Below, piece after piece: positions 44,151 through 54,340 of a stretch of 64,000 nucleotides of DNA. This DNA comes from Athripsodes cinereus. Lineage: Eukaryota; Arthropoda; Insecta; Trichoptera; Leptoceridae. The notes below the pieces were generated by a model. The model saw nothing but the letters and a program-made list of their open reading frames with translations, was not told the origin of the DNA and made no database searches. The position numbers and the translations under genes were made by a program. Every line of letters starts with the position of its first letter. The stretch's first letter is position 1. The stretch covers positions 12,090,001 through 12,154,000 of the forward strand of contig OX388318.1 in NCBI GenBank assembly GCA_947579605.1. Reading direction: 5' to 3'.

Positions 44151-44362
44151 AAAGTAAAATCTTCTTAATAAAAACTGTATGTATTGTGTAATAATTTTAT
44201 TTAATAGTTTATTATTTAAAAAGAGGGAGACATAATAAATAAATAAATACAGTATATTCAAACTTTATTGTAAGAAATTATTATTGAAAACAATAATATT
44301 TAAAGAAACAAAATAAAAAGAGACTCAATTAGACGGCATAACAGCCCAAAAGACACAGAAAA

Positions 44363-46105
44363 TTATGTTGAATAAGGCAAAGATGTATAAAACTCCTGTG
44401 CTTTTGATGTGCAGAATTTCTTCAATATCTGAAGATCTTCAAATTTGGCCCGAGAAATTGGAATAAGTTCGCTGTGTCGAACTCGTAGTACTTCTTCAGA
44501 AATATCAGCATTGTTTCTTTTTACACGATCTTTAACTATATAAGATTCCCAAGCTCCATTATAAGCTGTTTTTAGGTAAACAGTTTTACAATTCGACGTT
44601 AGGAATTTAAGCATTCTTATATTTCTTATCGGAAAGAGAGCTTTTTTTTTATATCCCAATACTTTTGTTAAATGTTCAGTCCATTTAACAAACATTGACT
44701 GATCACTTTTTATAACGTTAAATGGGGAAGGTTTGCATCGTGAATTGGCTATGTGATCCATCCAATCCTCAGGTAATTCTAGGTGTATATTTTGCTTAAT
44801 ATTCCCCATATCCTTGTCTGGCTCCATATATGAGTGCCCTCTAATAGGAAAGGTAACTTTTATCATGTCGAACCTATTTCCTGCTTTCGTGCATAAATTA
44901 TGTAAAAATCTAATCATTGTAAAATTTTTGTTTTGTCCTGGGCAAGAGTCCATGAAAATTTCTATTTTTCTGACAGTATCTTTGAGGCGATGCATGAAAA
45001 AATGATGTATTAACGAACAAACTTCGTCAGCACCCTTTTTGGCTATTGTTTCATCATAAGCGTAGAAATATACTTCATTTGTTGAAAGAATGTGTATGTT
45101 GAATAAATTTAAAGTTAATTGTCTACGATAATACACATCGTTCGTAGTTATGTTGGGGCAAGGAAGATTTTTCATGAAATCTACACAAATTGCTTCAAAA
45201 TTTTCACATATTTTACTCTTATTTTTTGCTCTTCGCTTCCTATCATAAAATTCTTGTGCTTTCTTCAAATGCACTTGTTGTAAAACATTTATACAGTTTA
45301 TCTCGTCATTACTCATTGATGAATCATTAATTTTAGTTGCCTCTAATGAAGAACGTTTTGCTTTGTACTCATCACAAGTAGAACAACTGTCTTTTCTAGG
45401 ATAACCAAAACTTATATTGTATTCTGATGTAAAAATATTTCTGTAGTACTCATAAGAAACTGGATTATTTGGATATTTGTTTAGATACATTATGTGTAGC
45501 TTTTTAATATTAAGTTCTTCAGGCAAATAAGTTTTACTTGTTTTTTTTAGAGAATAATGAGAATTTCTTCCTTTAAGAGAGCTCAAGTGCTCACGAACCT
45601 TCTGCAAACTATCTGCGGACATTGCATGTTTCCTATTTAAATGTTTCCCTCTTTTGTCAATTGGAGCACATCCATCAGTTATCAAAGATTTCTTGATTGT
45701 GTTTAATATTTGTATAGAAATTCCGTGAATGGAAATGAATGCTTTGTGGCATACAATTATTTCCTCAACCATATTTTCTCGCATAACTCTAACTTTATAA
45801 GAGTAGGAATACTCCTTTAAAACACTGTTTGCTTTATTGAGACAAGTTCGTCTTCTGGTTATTGGCAATACGGAGATTAGACCACTTAGATACTCTGCTT
45901 GTTTATTTTTCTCACCAATTACATTAAATTTCTTCAACAATTCTGACCTTTCTTCCACAGTTATAACGTCAAAACACTTCAATCGTTTACACTGACATGA
46001 TTCACCGCCAACATGGGACATAGCCCGTAATTTTTTTGATACATCAGTCATTCTTCCAAGTTTTTTACGTTTTTTTGTTGAAATTGACACAGTTTCGTTA
46101 TTCAT
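44363..46105 (-). CDS. Putative transposase, unassigned DDE/DDD-like family
   Basis: A single 580-codon frame starts at an ATG and runs uninterrupted to a TAA, filling most of the transposon. Residues 10-45 are basic with a Cys cluster (C37, C39, C44), possibly for DNA binding or nuclear entry. A CSTC motif at 241-244, following PRKDS, suggests a zinc-binding turn. Three acidic blocks look like an RNase-H-fold catalytic triad: CVDF (D309), IFMDSCPGQNKN (D386) and GHSYMEPDKDMG (E428 or D430). The spacings (77 and about 42 residues) are plausible for DDE/DDD transposases. I recall similar uncharacterised proteins in insect genomes, but cannot place the family. A Sola-type element with a 4-bp target duplication is one candidate. 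Position between matched inverted ends is the strongest evidence of its role. Confidence 0.8.
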   Translation of the reverse strand: MNNETVSISTKKRKKLGRMTDVSKKLRAMSHVGGESCQCKRLKCFDVITVEERSELLKKFNVIGEKNKQAEYLSGLISVLPITRRRTCLNKANSVLKEYSYSYKVRVMRENMVEEIIVCHKAFISIHGISIQILNTIKKSLITDGCAPIDKRGKHLNRKHAMSADSLQKVREHLSSLKGRNSHYSLKKTSKTYLPEELNIKKLHIMYLNKYPNNPVSYEYYRNIFTSEYNISFGYPRKDSCSTCDEYKAKRSSLEATKINDSSMSNDEINCINVLQQVHLKKAQEFYDRKRRAKNKSKICENFEAICVDFMKNLPCPNITTNDVYYRRQLTLNLFNIHILSTNEVYFYAYDETIAKKGADEVCSLIHHFFMHRLKDTVRKIEIFMDSCPGQNKNFTMIRFLHNLCTKAGNRFDMIKVTFPIRGHSYMEPDKDMGNIKQNIHLELPEDWMDHIANSRCKPSPFNVIKSDQSMFVKWTEHLTKVLGYKKKALFPIRNIRMLKFLTSNCKTVYLKTAYNGAWESYIVKDRVKRNNADISEEVLRVRHSELIPISRAKFEDLQILKKFCTSKAQEFYTSLPYST

Positions 46106-46502
46106 TTTAAGAACTTATTTGATTAAAAATGAGTACACAAGATAATAGCCAACTTAATCAACTCTTTAAATGTAAGATCTCACCGATAAAGTAGCTATTT
46201 GACAAATGAAATAACCTCAAAAAATAAACTTATGAATATTTTCAATAGATGGCTCCAAAGGACATAGTCTGTTCTTTCCATGCAGAAGTATTATAAACTG
46301 TTTTTACCCTGTAAAATTGTTTTTGGAATGACCTTTCCCTTTATGGTATTTTTAAAAGTACAAATTTATGGGTTATAGAGTGATGTTTCCTACAACTTGT
46401 AAGGTTGCATATAAAATACAATGAATTCTTTACAAGATGGCATCCTTAGTTCATTTTTGATAAAAATGGAGTTAGAATGATATTTGCCTGTGGTCTTCAA
46501 TT

Positions 46503-46950
46503 AAATAATTAAATAGAACTCAGTCGAAAAAATTATCGATTTTTTAAATGTTAATTTATAATTCTGTGACGTTTGTATTTTCGAATGTGCTGCGTAAACG
46601 TTAGATATATTTTTGTTTGATGTTATAGTCGTTCATTATATAACAATTATGATCCATAGTTGATTATTGTTTTAGATTACTATGTTCATTTTTATACCTA
46701 TAGATGTTAATCAGCAAAAATACTATTAACAAAAAATTCAAACGTTTGTTTGTTTTTCTAGATCTTGTGTAATCTAATTGTTAAAGAATATATCTAACAG
46801 GTAAAACTAAAGCATCGATGAAGTTATTCTGACTTACATTTTTAGAGTGAAAAATAAAAATGATAATATATTAATACATTACATGTTATACTTTGCATAA
46901 TATGACTAAATTTCACTGTTTATTCTTGATATTGTATTGATAAACAAATA
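46503..46950. other. No gene seen
   Basis: AT-rich spacer. Confidence 0.5.
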
Positions 46951-47104
46951 GTAGAATTCCATAATTGGATAAATTGAAGGAAGTGTTTCGTTCTACTATA
47001 AAAAACAACACGAGAGAGACTGGTTAAGAAATCGAAAGACATCTTTTTCGCGTTGTTCAATCTATAGTTGAACAAAAAGCTTGATTCAATTTAATCAATT
47101 TATT
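46951..47104. mobile_element. Diverged copy of the 30.66-kb foldback MITE
   Basis: It begins 'gtagaattccataattggat' (compare 35.91 kb), has 'cacgagagagac' and 'aatcgaaagacatcttttt' in the centre, and ends with 'agcttgattcaatttaatc', an inverted partner of the start. Arms are imperfect, so it is older than the 30.66-kb copy. Confidence 0.75.
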
Positions 47105-47185
47105 GTTTATTTGTGAACTAACTACATGAATATGCAGGTCTTAATCTCCATGACATAATATAAAAGACATTCGAAATGGTCTGCA

Positions 47186-47254
47186 TACTCTCATTTTCAA
47201 TTGATTAAGTTGACGTCTATTTTTGAAAACTCATATTAATTTATGTTAAAAGGA
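47186..47254 (+). repeat. Single-copy relative of the 10.6-kb tandem unit end
   Basis: 'gattaagttgacgtctattt' and 'aaaactcatattaatttatg' correspond to 'tattgagttgacatctattt' and 'aaaactccatattattttatg' at the end of each unit in the 10.57-11.10 kb array. Confidence 0.6.
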
Positions 47255-48505
47255 AACACAAGTTATTGATGTCTTTCCACTTTTTTTAATACTTGTGTGA
47301 CTTACAAAGTCAAAGAAACCAGGTTAATCAATTATTTAAGCCTGGTATTAAAACGAAAAATATTAATGTTTTTTACACGAATTGAATAAGCAAATAATTT
47401 TGTTCAAATTAATTTGGCAGCTAGTGTTCTTTATAAGTTTTGTTGTACATACATACATAAGAAGATTCTGACCAAAGTTATAGTTGGTATATACATCCCA
47501 CCTCACTTCTTCACTCCAACTAATGCATTTCAACTTAAAATATTACAGACAATATTTACACAGACTACCGTAAAATGATTTATGACCGACGCCCTAAAAG
47601 ATTTCTTGAATGGGAGATTTTCGGTAAACTACAAGTATATAGATAACTATATCTTACAGCTAAGTAATATTATTATTACCAACTTTGTATGTAGAGTTAC
47701 CCTACTTTTCCAATATTCTAATACATCACTATATTACACTATACAATCTTTCGAAAATATAATATAAAATTTTAACACCTTAATACGGTACGACTACAAA
47801 TAGATGAAAATTCTAAATATTCAACGAGCGAGATATAATATTAAAATAAATACCTATGAGATGTAAATAGCAAAATTAATTTTGATAAGATAGAGCAGAA
47901 GAAAAATAATGTCACATGGAAATATCCAGTCAGATACATAAAATATTATCTTCATCTTAATGTTAAAAGGATTTGTCTATTTGGATTCTGAATACAATTA
48001 AGTTTTGATTTCAAACTTCTCAGAAATTAAACTCTACGAAACAATGTAGGTGTATCTAGTTCTCCTCCAGGAATCGATAGGAAACTTCTAATTATTTATA
48101 AAAATAAATTGTTTTAGCTATTTCATTACTATTAAAATATGCTGATTGATATTTGAAATTTAAGTCTTTAATTTAAAAACATATTTTCCAACAAGGTTCA
48201 TTCTTCTTCTTTTTCTTTTCGGCAAGGCACCCGACATCGAGTGAATTATGCCTATATACTCACTGCTGTGAGTACAATGTCTTAACGTAGTGGGTATTCA
48301 TCAGTACATAACTACATAGTAACTACCGTTTCAGTCGCCACGTGTGGCGAGTACATCTCAAGGGCATTGGGATCAATGAACTCCCCGCCCGAGTAACCAA
48401 TACATGCACACCGCTTGTGTGGTGACATCGTTGCAATCACAGGTCCGTTTTCAGGAATATATTTGATGTTAAATACATCGTAGTCTTACAAAAAATAAAT
48501 ACAGG
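47255..48505. other. No gene; unexplained mixed-composition patch
   Basis: 47.3-48.2 kb is AT-rich. 48215-48440 ('cggcaaggcacccgacatcg', 'cactgctgtgagtacaatgt', 'cgccacgtgtggcgagtac') is less AT-rich and may be a piece of another retroelement. No frame is convincing. Confidence 0.45.
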
Positions 48506-48512
48506 TAAGATA

Positions 48513-50271
48513 ACGCTATCATATGCCCCACAAATATCTAGGAAACAGGCCGCTAGATCACTCTTATTAGATCTTGCAATGTGTATGTATATCAGTTACT
48601 AGAATACTCAAGTTATCCATACAAGATCTTCCCTTTCTAAATCCAAATTGAAAGGAGGGAAATGTACCAGAGTTTTCAAAAAAAATATTCCAGTCTTCTT
48701 TTTAACATGCGTTCTAGGATCTTCAAAAAGCAACAAGACAATGCGATTGGGCGATATGATGAAGGTAGAGAAGGGTGTTTTCTGGGCTTAAGGATTGGAA
48801 CAATGGATTGCCTTTTCCAGGAAGAAGGAATGTTTCCACTCCTCAGTATTAAATTATATAATTCCAATAGTTTTATTAAAAGAAGTTTAGGAGCATGTCG
48901 GAAAAAAGAGTATGGTATGAGATCAGGTCCGGGAGAAGAATCCCCTGCAGAGTGAACGGCGGAAGACAGTTCATCAAATGAGAAAGGAGATGAAAGTACA
49001 TTAGATTGCTCCTGAGATGTAGGACTTCTTTGAAGTTCCAGCATTTCAGGTGCGTATGCTGGGGACAAGTTATCTATAAAGTTTTCAATCCATGGACCTA
49101 TCTTGGTTTGTCTTTGGTTTGGGGAGAAAGAACCTCTAAATTGTCGAATGGATTCCCACACATCCGATGAAGGTGTGTCAGGGGATAAGGAAGTGCGAAA
49201 ATCTTGCCAACCTTTTCTTTTCTTTTTCCTGAGAAATTTTTTGGTACGAGCTTGCACATTCCGAACGAGTAAAAAGTTTTCCCAAGACATATTGTTTTTA
49301 AAAGATTTAATCACTGCCTTTCTTTGTTCGACTGCCTCCGAACATTCCTTGTCCCACCAAGGAGGGGATGTTTTGCGGGGCTTTCGATTAGAGGACATTG
49401 GTATAGAGGCTGTTGCAGCACTTAAAATCACATCATGGATTCCGTTCGCAAATTCGTCAACCCCCTGGTGCTCACCCTGAACACCAGCGACATCCAATAG
49501 AATGTGATTCTGAAATTCACCCCAATTAGCTTTCTTTGTAATAAATTTACTCCTAAATGGGCCATTTGAGGTGCTTTTGGAGGTTACTTTTAAATCAATG
49601 ATTTTGGGAAAGTGGTCACTGGAGAGCGGGTCCTCAAGGATTTCCCATGTTGAGATAGGAGCAATGTCCGCAGTACAGATTGATATATCTACCGCACTTT
49701 GTCTCTGATTTGGATTTGAGAAGCGAGTGGGATCTCCACTATTAAGGATGCAGAGATTAAAGTCATCTGTCCAGGTCAGAATCGCCTTTCCTGGAGAGTC
49801 CAGGGACTGGCTTCCCCAAGAGGGAGCATGAGCATTGAGATCTCCCAGGATCATGTAAGATGGGGAAAGTTCTGAAATGATTTCAGACCAGAAGCTCCTG
49901 TCGAAATTAGTTCTGGGAGGAGCGTATACGGACACTACAGGTATATTATTGATTTTCGCTGCCACCAACTGTATATTTGATGGAATATTCAGAAAAATCC
50001 TGTTGAACTCAAGAGAGTCCCTTACTAAAAGAGCTGCACCTCCCCTACCATCCAAGCGATCATCTCTAAAACAGGAATAACCTGGGAAAGATACAAACGA
50101 ATCGTGCGAAAACCATGTCTCTGATAAAGCAGCTACATCAATGTTATGAGTTTTGAGCAAAAACAGAATGTCATCTCTGTTGGAAACTGCACTACGGCAG
50201 TTCCACTGAAGGATGGATAAATTAGAAAGCTTACTTTTCGAGAGGCTGGTTATGTTGGTTGCGTTGGCCAT
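48513..50271 (-). pseudogene. ORF2: APE endonuclease plus start of reverse transcriptase (frameshifted)
   Basis: The first ATG is at 50271 (MANATNI). Numbering from the TTG two codons earlier (50277), an APE endonuclease occupies about residues 20-225, with LQWNCRS (N26), SETWF (E53), GDLNAHAPSWG (D146, N148, H150) and SSDHFP (219-222), so its catalytic set looks intact. The RT begins at about 440: SSPGPDLIPY, SIVPILKP, YRPIALSCCFLKILERML. The frame stops at 48676 in a run of eight T residues, where one base too many shifts it. The next frame continues as QFGFRKGRSCMDNLSIL, shifts again, and reaches FLDICGAYDSV (motif A) before ending. The catalytic YxDD and everything after are missing. It cannot make a working reverse transcriptase. 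Confidence 0.85.
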
Positions 50272-51532
50272 TTTCAATGAGGAGTGCGTTTAGTGCAGGA
50301 ATTAAGGAAGCAGCGTTTGGCGATGTCAATTTTTTTCGTGAAAGGATTTCAATAAGCATTGTTAAAAGTGAGTAAAGAAAATTATTGTTATCAAGTGTCA
50401 AAGTTTCTTTGAGATTTTCAACTACATCTTGGTCCGGTACGAGTACTCTTTGTGAAATTGCGCAACCATTAGAACTCTGAGAAGGAGATCCATTGGTATA
50501 TGAGAGGAACGAATTGTGCTTTTGTTTATCATACCCACCATGTGTTGATATTTTATGGGGCTTACCAACTACTGTTCTACTATGGCGTGTGGAAAAATTT
50601 CGAGAGTTGACAGATATTGTTGGGGGATCTGGAGGGGTAGCAAGAACTTCAGCGTATGAAGATTTAATTGATGGGTGCAGTTTTGCTGCTTGAATATATG
50701 AAATATTAGAAACAGTCATAGAATTCTTTATAGCTCTTTGCCTGGAATATTCAGGACACGAAGTACTTATCGCTTTGTGCGCTCCTTTAAACTGAAAACA
50801 TTTAATTTCTGCAGTCTTACACTCTTCTGAGGAGTGGTTATCCCCACAATTAAAACATTTTGGCGGCGAACGACATCCAGCTTTTGCGTGACCATACTTA
50901 CAGCAATTAAAGCACTGAATTGTCGGGAAATTATATTTTTCAACATTGAAAGAGTTGTAGAGAATGTAAATATGGGATGGTAGAAACTGGCCTTCGAATG
51001 TTATTACTATACTCCTGGATGGTTTCCATTCGACAGAACCAGATGTTCTGTCTTTGTAATTCAGTCGTCTTATTTTTATTACGTTTTCCACGTCTGGATT
51101 TGATTCTAGAATGGACGATATCAATTCGTCATTTGTGATATCTAGTGGGATACCCCTTATTAAGCCCATTCTTGTGACGTTAAATGAGGGAATATATGCT
51201 CTGAAATTAGAGTTCGAAGATATAAATATATTTTTTATAAAAGAATTGGCCATACTTCCCGACGTGAACTCGATAGAGATTTTAAATTTCCCTTCAGCTT
51301 TTAAAGAACTGTTTACGACGCCTTGAGTTTTTCTAGTACAAAGAAATTTACCGAACTGCAAGGGGGAAATAGATTTACCCTGTTCAGCATTTTGCACGAA
51401 CACAATATAGGGCCCACATGATTTGTTTGAGTAAAAATACTCCCTGACGGGTGTATTAGAAGCAGAGTAAGAAGAAATAGGAGTAGCTGAGGTCTTATCA
51501 GTAGGTGCGAGATTAGCAAAATCAAAATCCAT
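50231..51532 (-). CDS. ORF1: nucleic-acid-binding Gag-like protein of I-like LINE
   Basis: The 433-codon frame encodes the RNA-binding partner that packages the element's transcript. Residues 100-200 hold an RRM-like segment (RMGLIRGIPLDITNDEL, then KIRRLNYK and SRSIVITFEG). Residues 205-260 hold zinc knuckles: a canonical CX2CX4HX4C (C207, C210, H215, C220), a second with one residue fewer (C226, C229, H233, C238), and a third with F248 where a Cys is expected (C245, H252, C259). Codons remain open upstream of the ATG for about 45 residues (proline-rich, then KRKR) but offer no ATG, so the N-terminus may begin elsewhere. ORF1 overlaps the ORF2 ATG by about 40 bases, as in two-ORF LINEs of the I and Jockey groups. 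Confidence 0.82.
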   Translation of the reverse strand: MDFDFANLAPTDKTSATPISSYSASNTPVREYFYSNKSCGPYIVFVQNAEQGKSISPLQFGKFLCTRKTQGVVNSSLKAEGKFKISIEFTSGSMANSFIKNIFISSNSNFRAYIPSFNVTRMGLIRGIPLDITNDELISSILESNPDVENVIKIRRLNYKDRTSGSVEWKPSRSIVITFEGQFLPSHIYILYNSFNVEKYNFPTIQCFNCCKYGHAKAGCRSPPKCFNCGDNHSSEECKTAEIKCFQFKGAHKAISTSCPEYSRQRAIKNSMTVSNISYIQAAKLHPSIKSSYAEVLATPPDPPTISVNSRNFSTRHSRTVVGKPHKISTHGGYDKQKHNSFLSYTNGSPSQSSNGCAISQRVLVPDQDVVENLKETLTLDNNNFLYSLLTMLIEILSRKKLTSPNAASLIPALNALLIENGQRNQHNQPLEK

Positions 51533-51680
51533 GTTAAGTGTATGGTCTGTTTCTAAGTTTTGATGTGTTCTCTTTCTCTTTGGATCGGGGGGATCCGGAG
51601 GAGGAGGAGCTGGTGGAAGAGTGTGAGGTGGATCGCCATCTATCTCTATTAAAATAAAATTAAAGTATCAAAAATAACCA

Positions 51681-52420
51681 AAGATAGTCTTACCAGACCT
51701 GCAACAAAAAACAAGAAAAAAAAATAGAGAAATAAAACTAAAAAAAATCAACTGAAACCGGCCCTCAACCGGAATATAGAAAAAATAATAATTAAATTAT
51801 TATAAATTTTCAATAACACCGCACAGCAATAGACACAACCGAATGATCAAAGGTATTGTCACCGAAATGCGCAAGGTTCATTCATGAATCATAATAATAT
51901 AAATTAATAATATTTCTTTTGATTGAAAATTGACTTAGAACATTTGCACATTTACTTATTTGTATGCAAAGAGTGTTGAAAAATTATAGTTTTTGGATTA
52001 TAAATCAATTTGAATGAAGTGTTTTCGAAATACGCGGCTCAATTTTCAACTCAACGGAACTGATTTCCAGCTAGTAAGTAAGCAATGGCTATCTGCAACT
52101 TACTACAGAACTGTCATAAATCATTTCGTTTAAATACATTTTTTAAACTAATAGAAGGTGCAAAGATTAATTTCATGCATTGCAGTTTACTCACTTTATA
52201 AGAAATGTTGTCATTTTTATTTTATACAATCTACATAGACATTCTAGACGGTCATGCATGGTCTACATAATCTTGTCTTTAGCCTTAGGTATATAAACTT
52301 CTTGACACTTTCTCTTTTAATCAAATAAAAATCCGAAGCGGAATGTGAATCTCGTAATTGGCATTTTTAGTAGCAGTCACAATCAATTAACTAACTTATG
52401 AAAATTTTAAACCCTACCCT
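51681..52420. other. Possible 5' region of the I-like LINE, then unassigned
   Basis: 51750-51850 includes 'aactgaaaccggccctcaac' and 'accgcacagcaatagacaca', plausible 5' untranslated sequence of the neighbouring LINE but not provable here. Beyond that the sequence is AT-rich with no gene. Confidence 0.4.
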
Positions 52421-52424
52421 CTTT

Positions 52425-52512
52425 CACAATACACTGTTATTTTAATAACAATGTTAATATGTAGGAAATATCATCCAAGTAGGTGACGCAATTCGGTAAA
52501 ATTACCCTTAGA
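52425..52512 (+). repeat. Fragment related to the LINE-D end region
   Basis: 'taccctctttcacaatacac', 'tgttattttaataacaatgt' and 'gtaggtgacgcaattcggta' follow the order at 11.41-11.48 kb. It is short, diverged and not coding. Confidence 0.5.
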
Positions 52513-53478
52513 AACGGAGTCTTATATCTTCCATATTCGCCTAATGAAAGCAGTAAAGGTTGAATATTGAGTGAAATAAAATCAAGTACCTAAACGTACC
52601 TACCTATAAAATTTAAAGTATAATTTTCACTTTTTATGTAACATTTTATACCTAATATTTATACGAGTACATATCTATGTACGCATATAGGCATTTAGTC
52701 TACAATTCTAAGTAGGTGCCTTCTTACAAAAATACTTCTTTGATTATTTTTTAAACACATATACTACCTATCTACTTATATAGATTACGATCATTTACAT
52801 ATATACATTACAAGAAATCACTTTTTAAACTAAATATATTATATTTATTAAAATTACACCGGGCTTGTACCGGAGTTGTCCATTTTATTACAAAGCATAA
52901 TAAATCCAGTGCAGACAGATCGATTAATTTTTTAAAGTAGTAGTAATGTGGCAGTAGTAACACAGTCTGTGTTGTACAATATTATTATTTTATTTATCTC
53001 TAAATGAAACTTCTTTAAAAGTTAGTGATTCGTATCACTTACTTTTATCAAGAACATCGAAAGAGCTTTTGTGTAAAAAAAAATTCATTTTTTAAAATTT
53101 CATTGCTTTTTCCTCTCGAGTATTCTTTATTATTGAGTGAGTTTGTTGAAAAACAGAATAATGTCAAATTAATACTTTCAAGTTTTTTCATTTATGATTT
53201 ATTTATTTGTAGTTAGTGATTTGACGATGAAGTTGAAAAAAAATCGACTACACTCGTCCATTATCTCTGATTCTTTTAGATTTGACATTTTATTTGACAT
53301 TGATTTATTTTGTATTACGTTTACTTACTTTTGATTGAGCAATCATACGTGTATATATTAATGAAATTATAACTCAAAGCACGAGCTCTGCTCAAATTTG
53401 AGTGAGTTAATATGTTTACTATGCATTTATAAAGAAATTATTGCTGATGTAAAAAAATGTGTATATTAAATATTTAAT
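52513..53478. other. No gene seen
   Basis: AT-rich spacer with no supported features. Confidence 0.5.
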
Positions 53479-53601
53479 TAAAAAGTCGAAACAAATTCAA
53501 ATTTAAATAAAAATATTTAAATTAGAATTTGTTTTGACTTTTTGTGTTATTAAACACGATAAGTAATAGTCATACAAATACACAATATTTGTATGACTAT
53601 T
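53479..53601. repeat. Two adjacent perfect or near-perfect hairpins
   Basis: 53479-53543 folds: 'aaaaagtcgaaacaaattc' returns as 'gaatttgttttgacttttt', with an A/T-rich centre. 53565-53601 has perfect 16-bp arms 'aatagtcatacaaata' and 'tatttgtatgactatt' around a five-base loop. They may be relics of foldback elements or short-hairpin transcripts. Confidence 0.75.
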
Positions 53602-54230
53602 TTCATAAATATCTACTTTAATTAAATTTTATTATTGGTTTTTGATCCGGTGATTTACTCAAATTAATTGTTTCTTAAGATTTATCACTTCAAATGATAT
53701 TTTTTTGGACTGAAATAGAATTCTATATTTTTCAAATTATGAAATCATTAATTATACGCCATAAATAGAAAAAATAATCTATAGGTAGGTACATTTTATC
53801 GATGGTTCCAAAACATCGATCCAACATTATCACCATTATGTATAACACTTCTCTGTCTATGAATAACGGCAATACATTAAAAATAATTTATTAGTTAAAC
53901 TTATGCGATGTTCTATTGCAAAGGTGCATACAAAAAACATAAAAATATACTTTAAATAGATATATATTAATTTTGTATAATATGTGGTAGCGTTTGGGTG
54001 AAATGTTATTAAGATTTATACAAATCGATGGCTTGTCAAAATAAACGCGTGATTTATGAACACAAATAATAATTTTAACTACTTATAAAACAGTAAAGCG
54101 TTGTTTTATAAAACTTCAAATAGTTTTTAAATACCCACATTTTTATTTCGTTTAATAAGATGACTCTGCAATCAAAAGTGACCAGTGACTATTTTTCGGA
54201 TTAATGTTTTCTTTTCTTACAATGAAAATA
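53602..54230. other. No gene seen
   Basis: AT-rich spacer. Confidence 0.5.
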
Positions 54231-54234
54231 TCTA

Positions 54235-54340
54235 AAAGGCTATGATTCGCATCCCGTCGCTGACATACTTCGCCTTCACGACAAAATCATTTGTTTTTCT
54301 GAAAAATGTATGAATTTGTAGATATTTACGTTTATCGTAA
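54235..54340 (+). mobile_element. Possible SINE relic
   Basis: 'gattcgcatcccgtcgctga', 'catacttcgccttcacgaca' and 'aaatcat' parallel the end of the 21.84-kb SINE relic ('cttgattccacttgatgcca', 'aactactccagcttcacgac'). No A-box is seen. Tentative. Confidence 0.3.

Larger units (their letters stand above)
43832..46502 (-). mobile_element. Apparently complete autonomous DNA transposon
   Basis: Perfect 30-bp inverted ends lie at 43832-43861 and 46473-46502. The outermost four bases are AATT, which is palindromic, so the transposon may really be 43836-46498 (ends beginning 'gaagaccacaggcaaatatc') with an AATT target duplication. Inside are further inverted pairs: 'aacatcact' (43870-43878 and 46379-46387), 'ccatcttgtaaa' (43906-43917 and 46429-46440), and a 19-bp pair with two mismatches (44064-44082 and 46261-46279). 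One gene occupies the centre. The length (about 2.67 kb) is typical of autonomous cut-and-paste elements. The matching ends and open frame suggest recent activity. Confidence 0.88.
48510..51680 (-). mobile_element. I/Jockey-like LINE, two ORFs, 3' part lost
   Basis: The minus strand shows, 5' to 3', a zinc-knuckle ORF1, an overlapping endonuclease-RT ORF2, and decayed RT sequence. It stops just after RT motif A near 48513, where unrelated sequence begins. Loss of the 3' half is not the usual LINE truncation, which removes the 5' side, so a later deletion or a misassembly is likely. The 5' boundary is not clear; sequence up to about 51850 could be 5' untranslated region. Confidence 0.8.
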
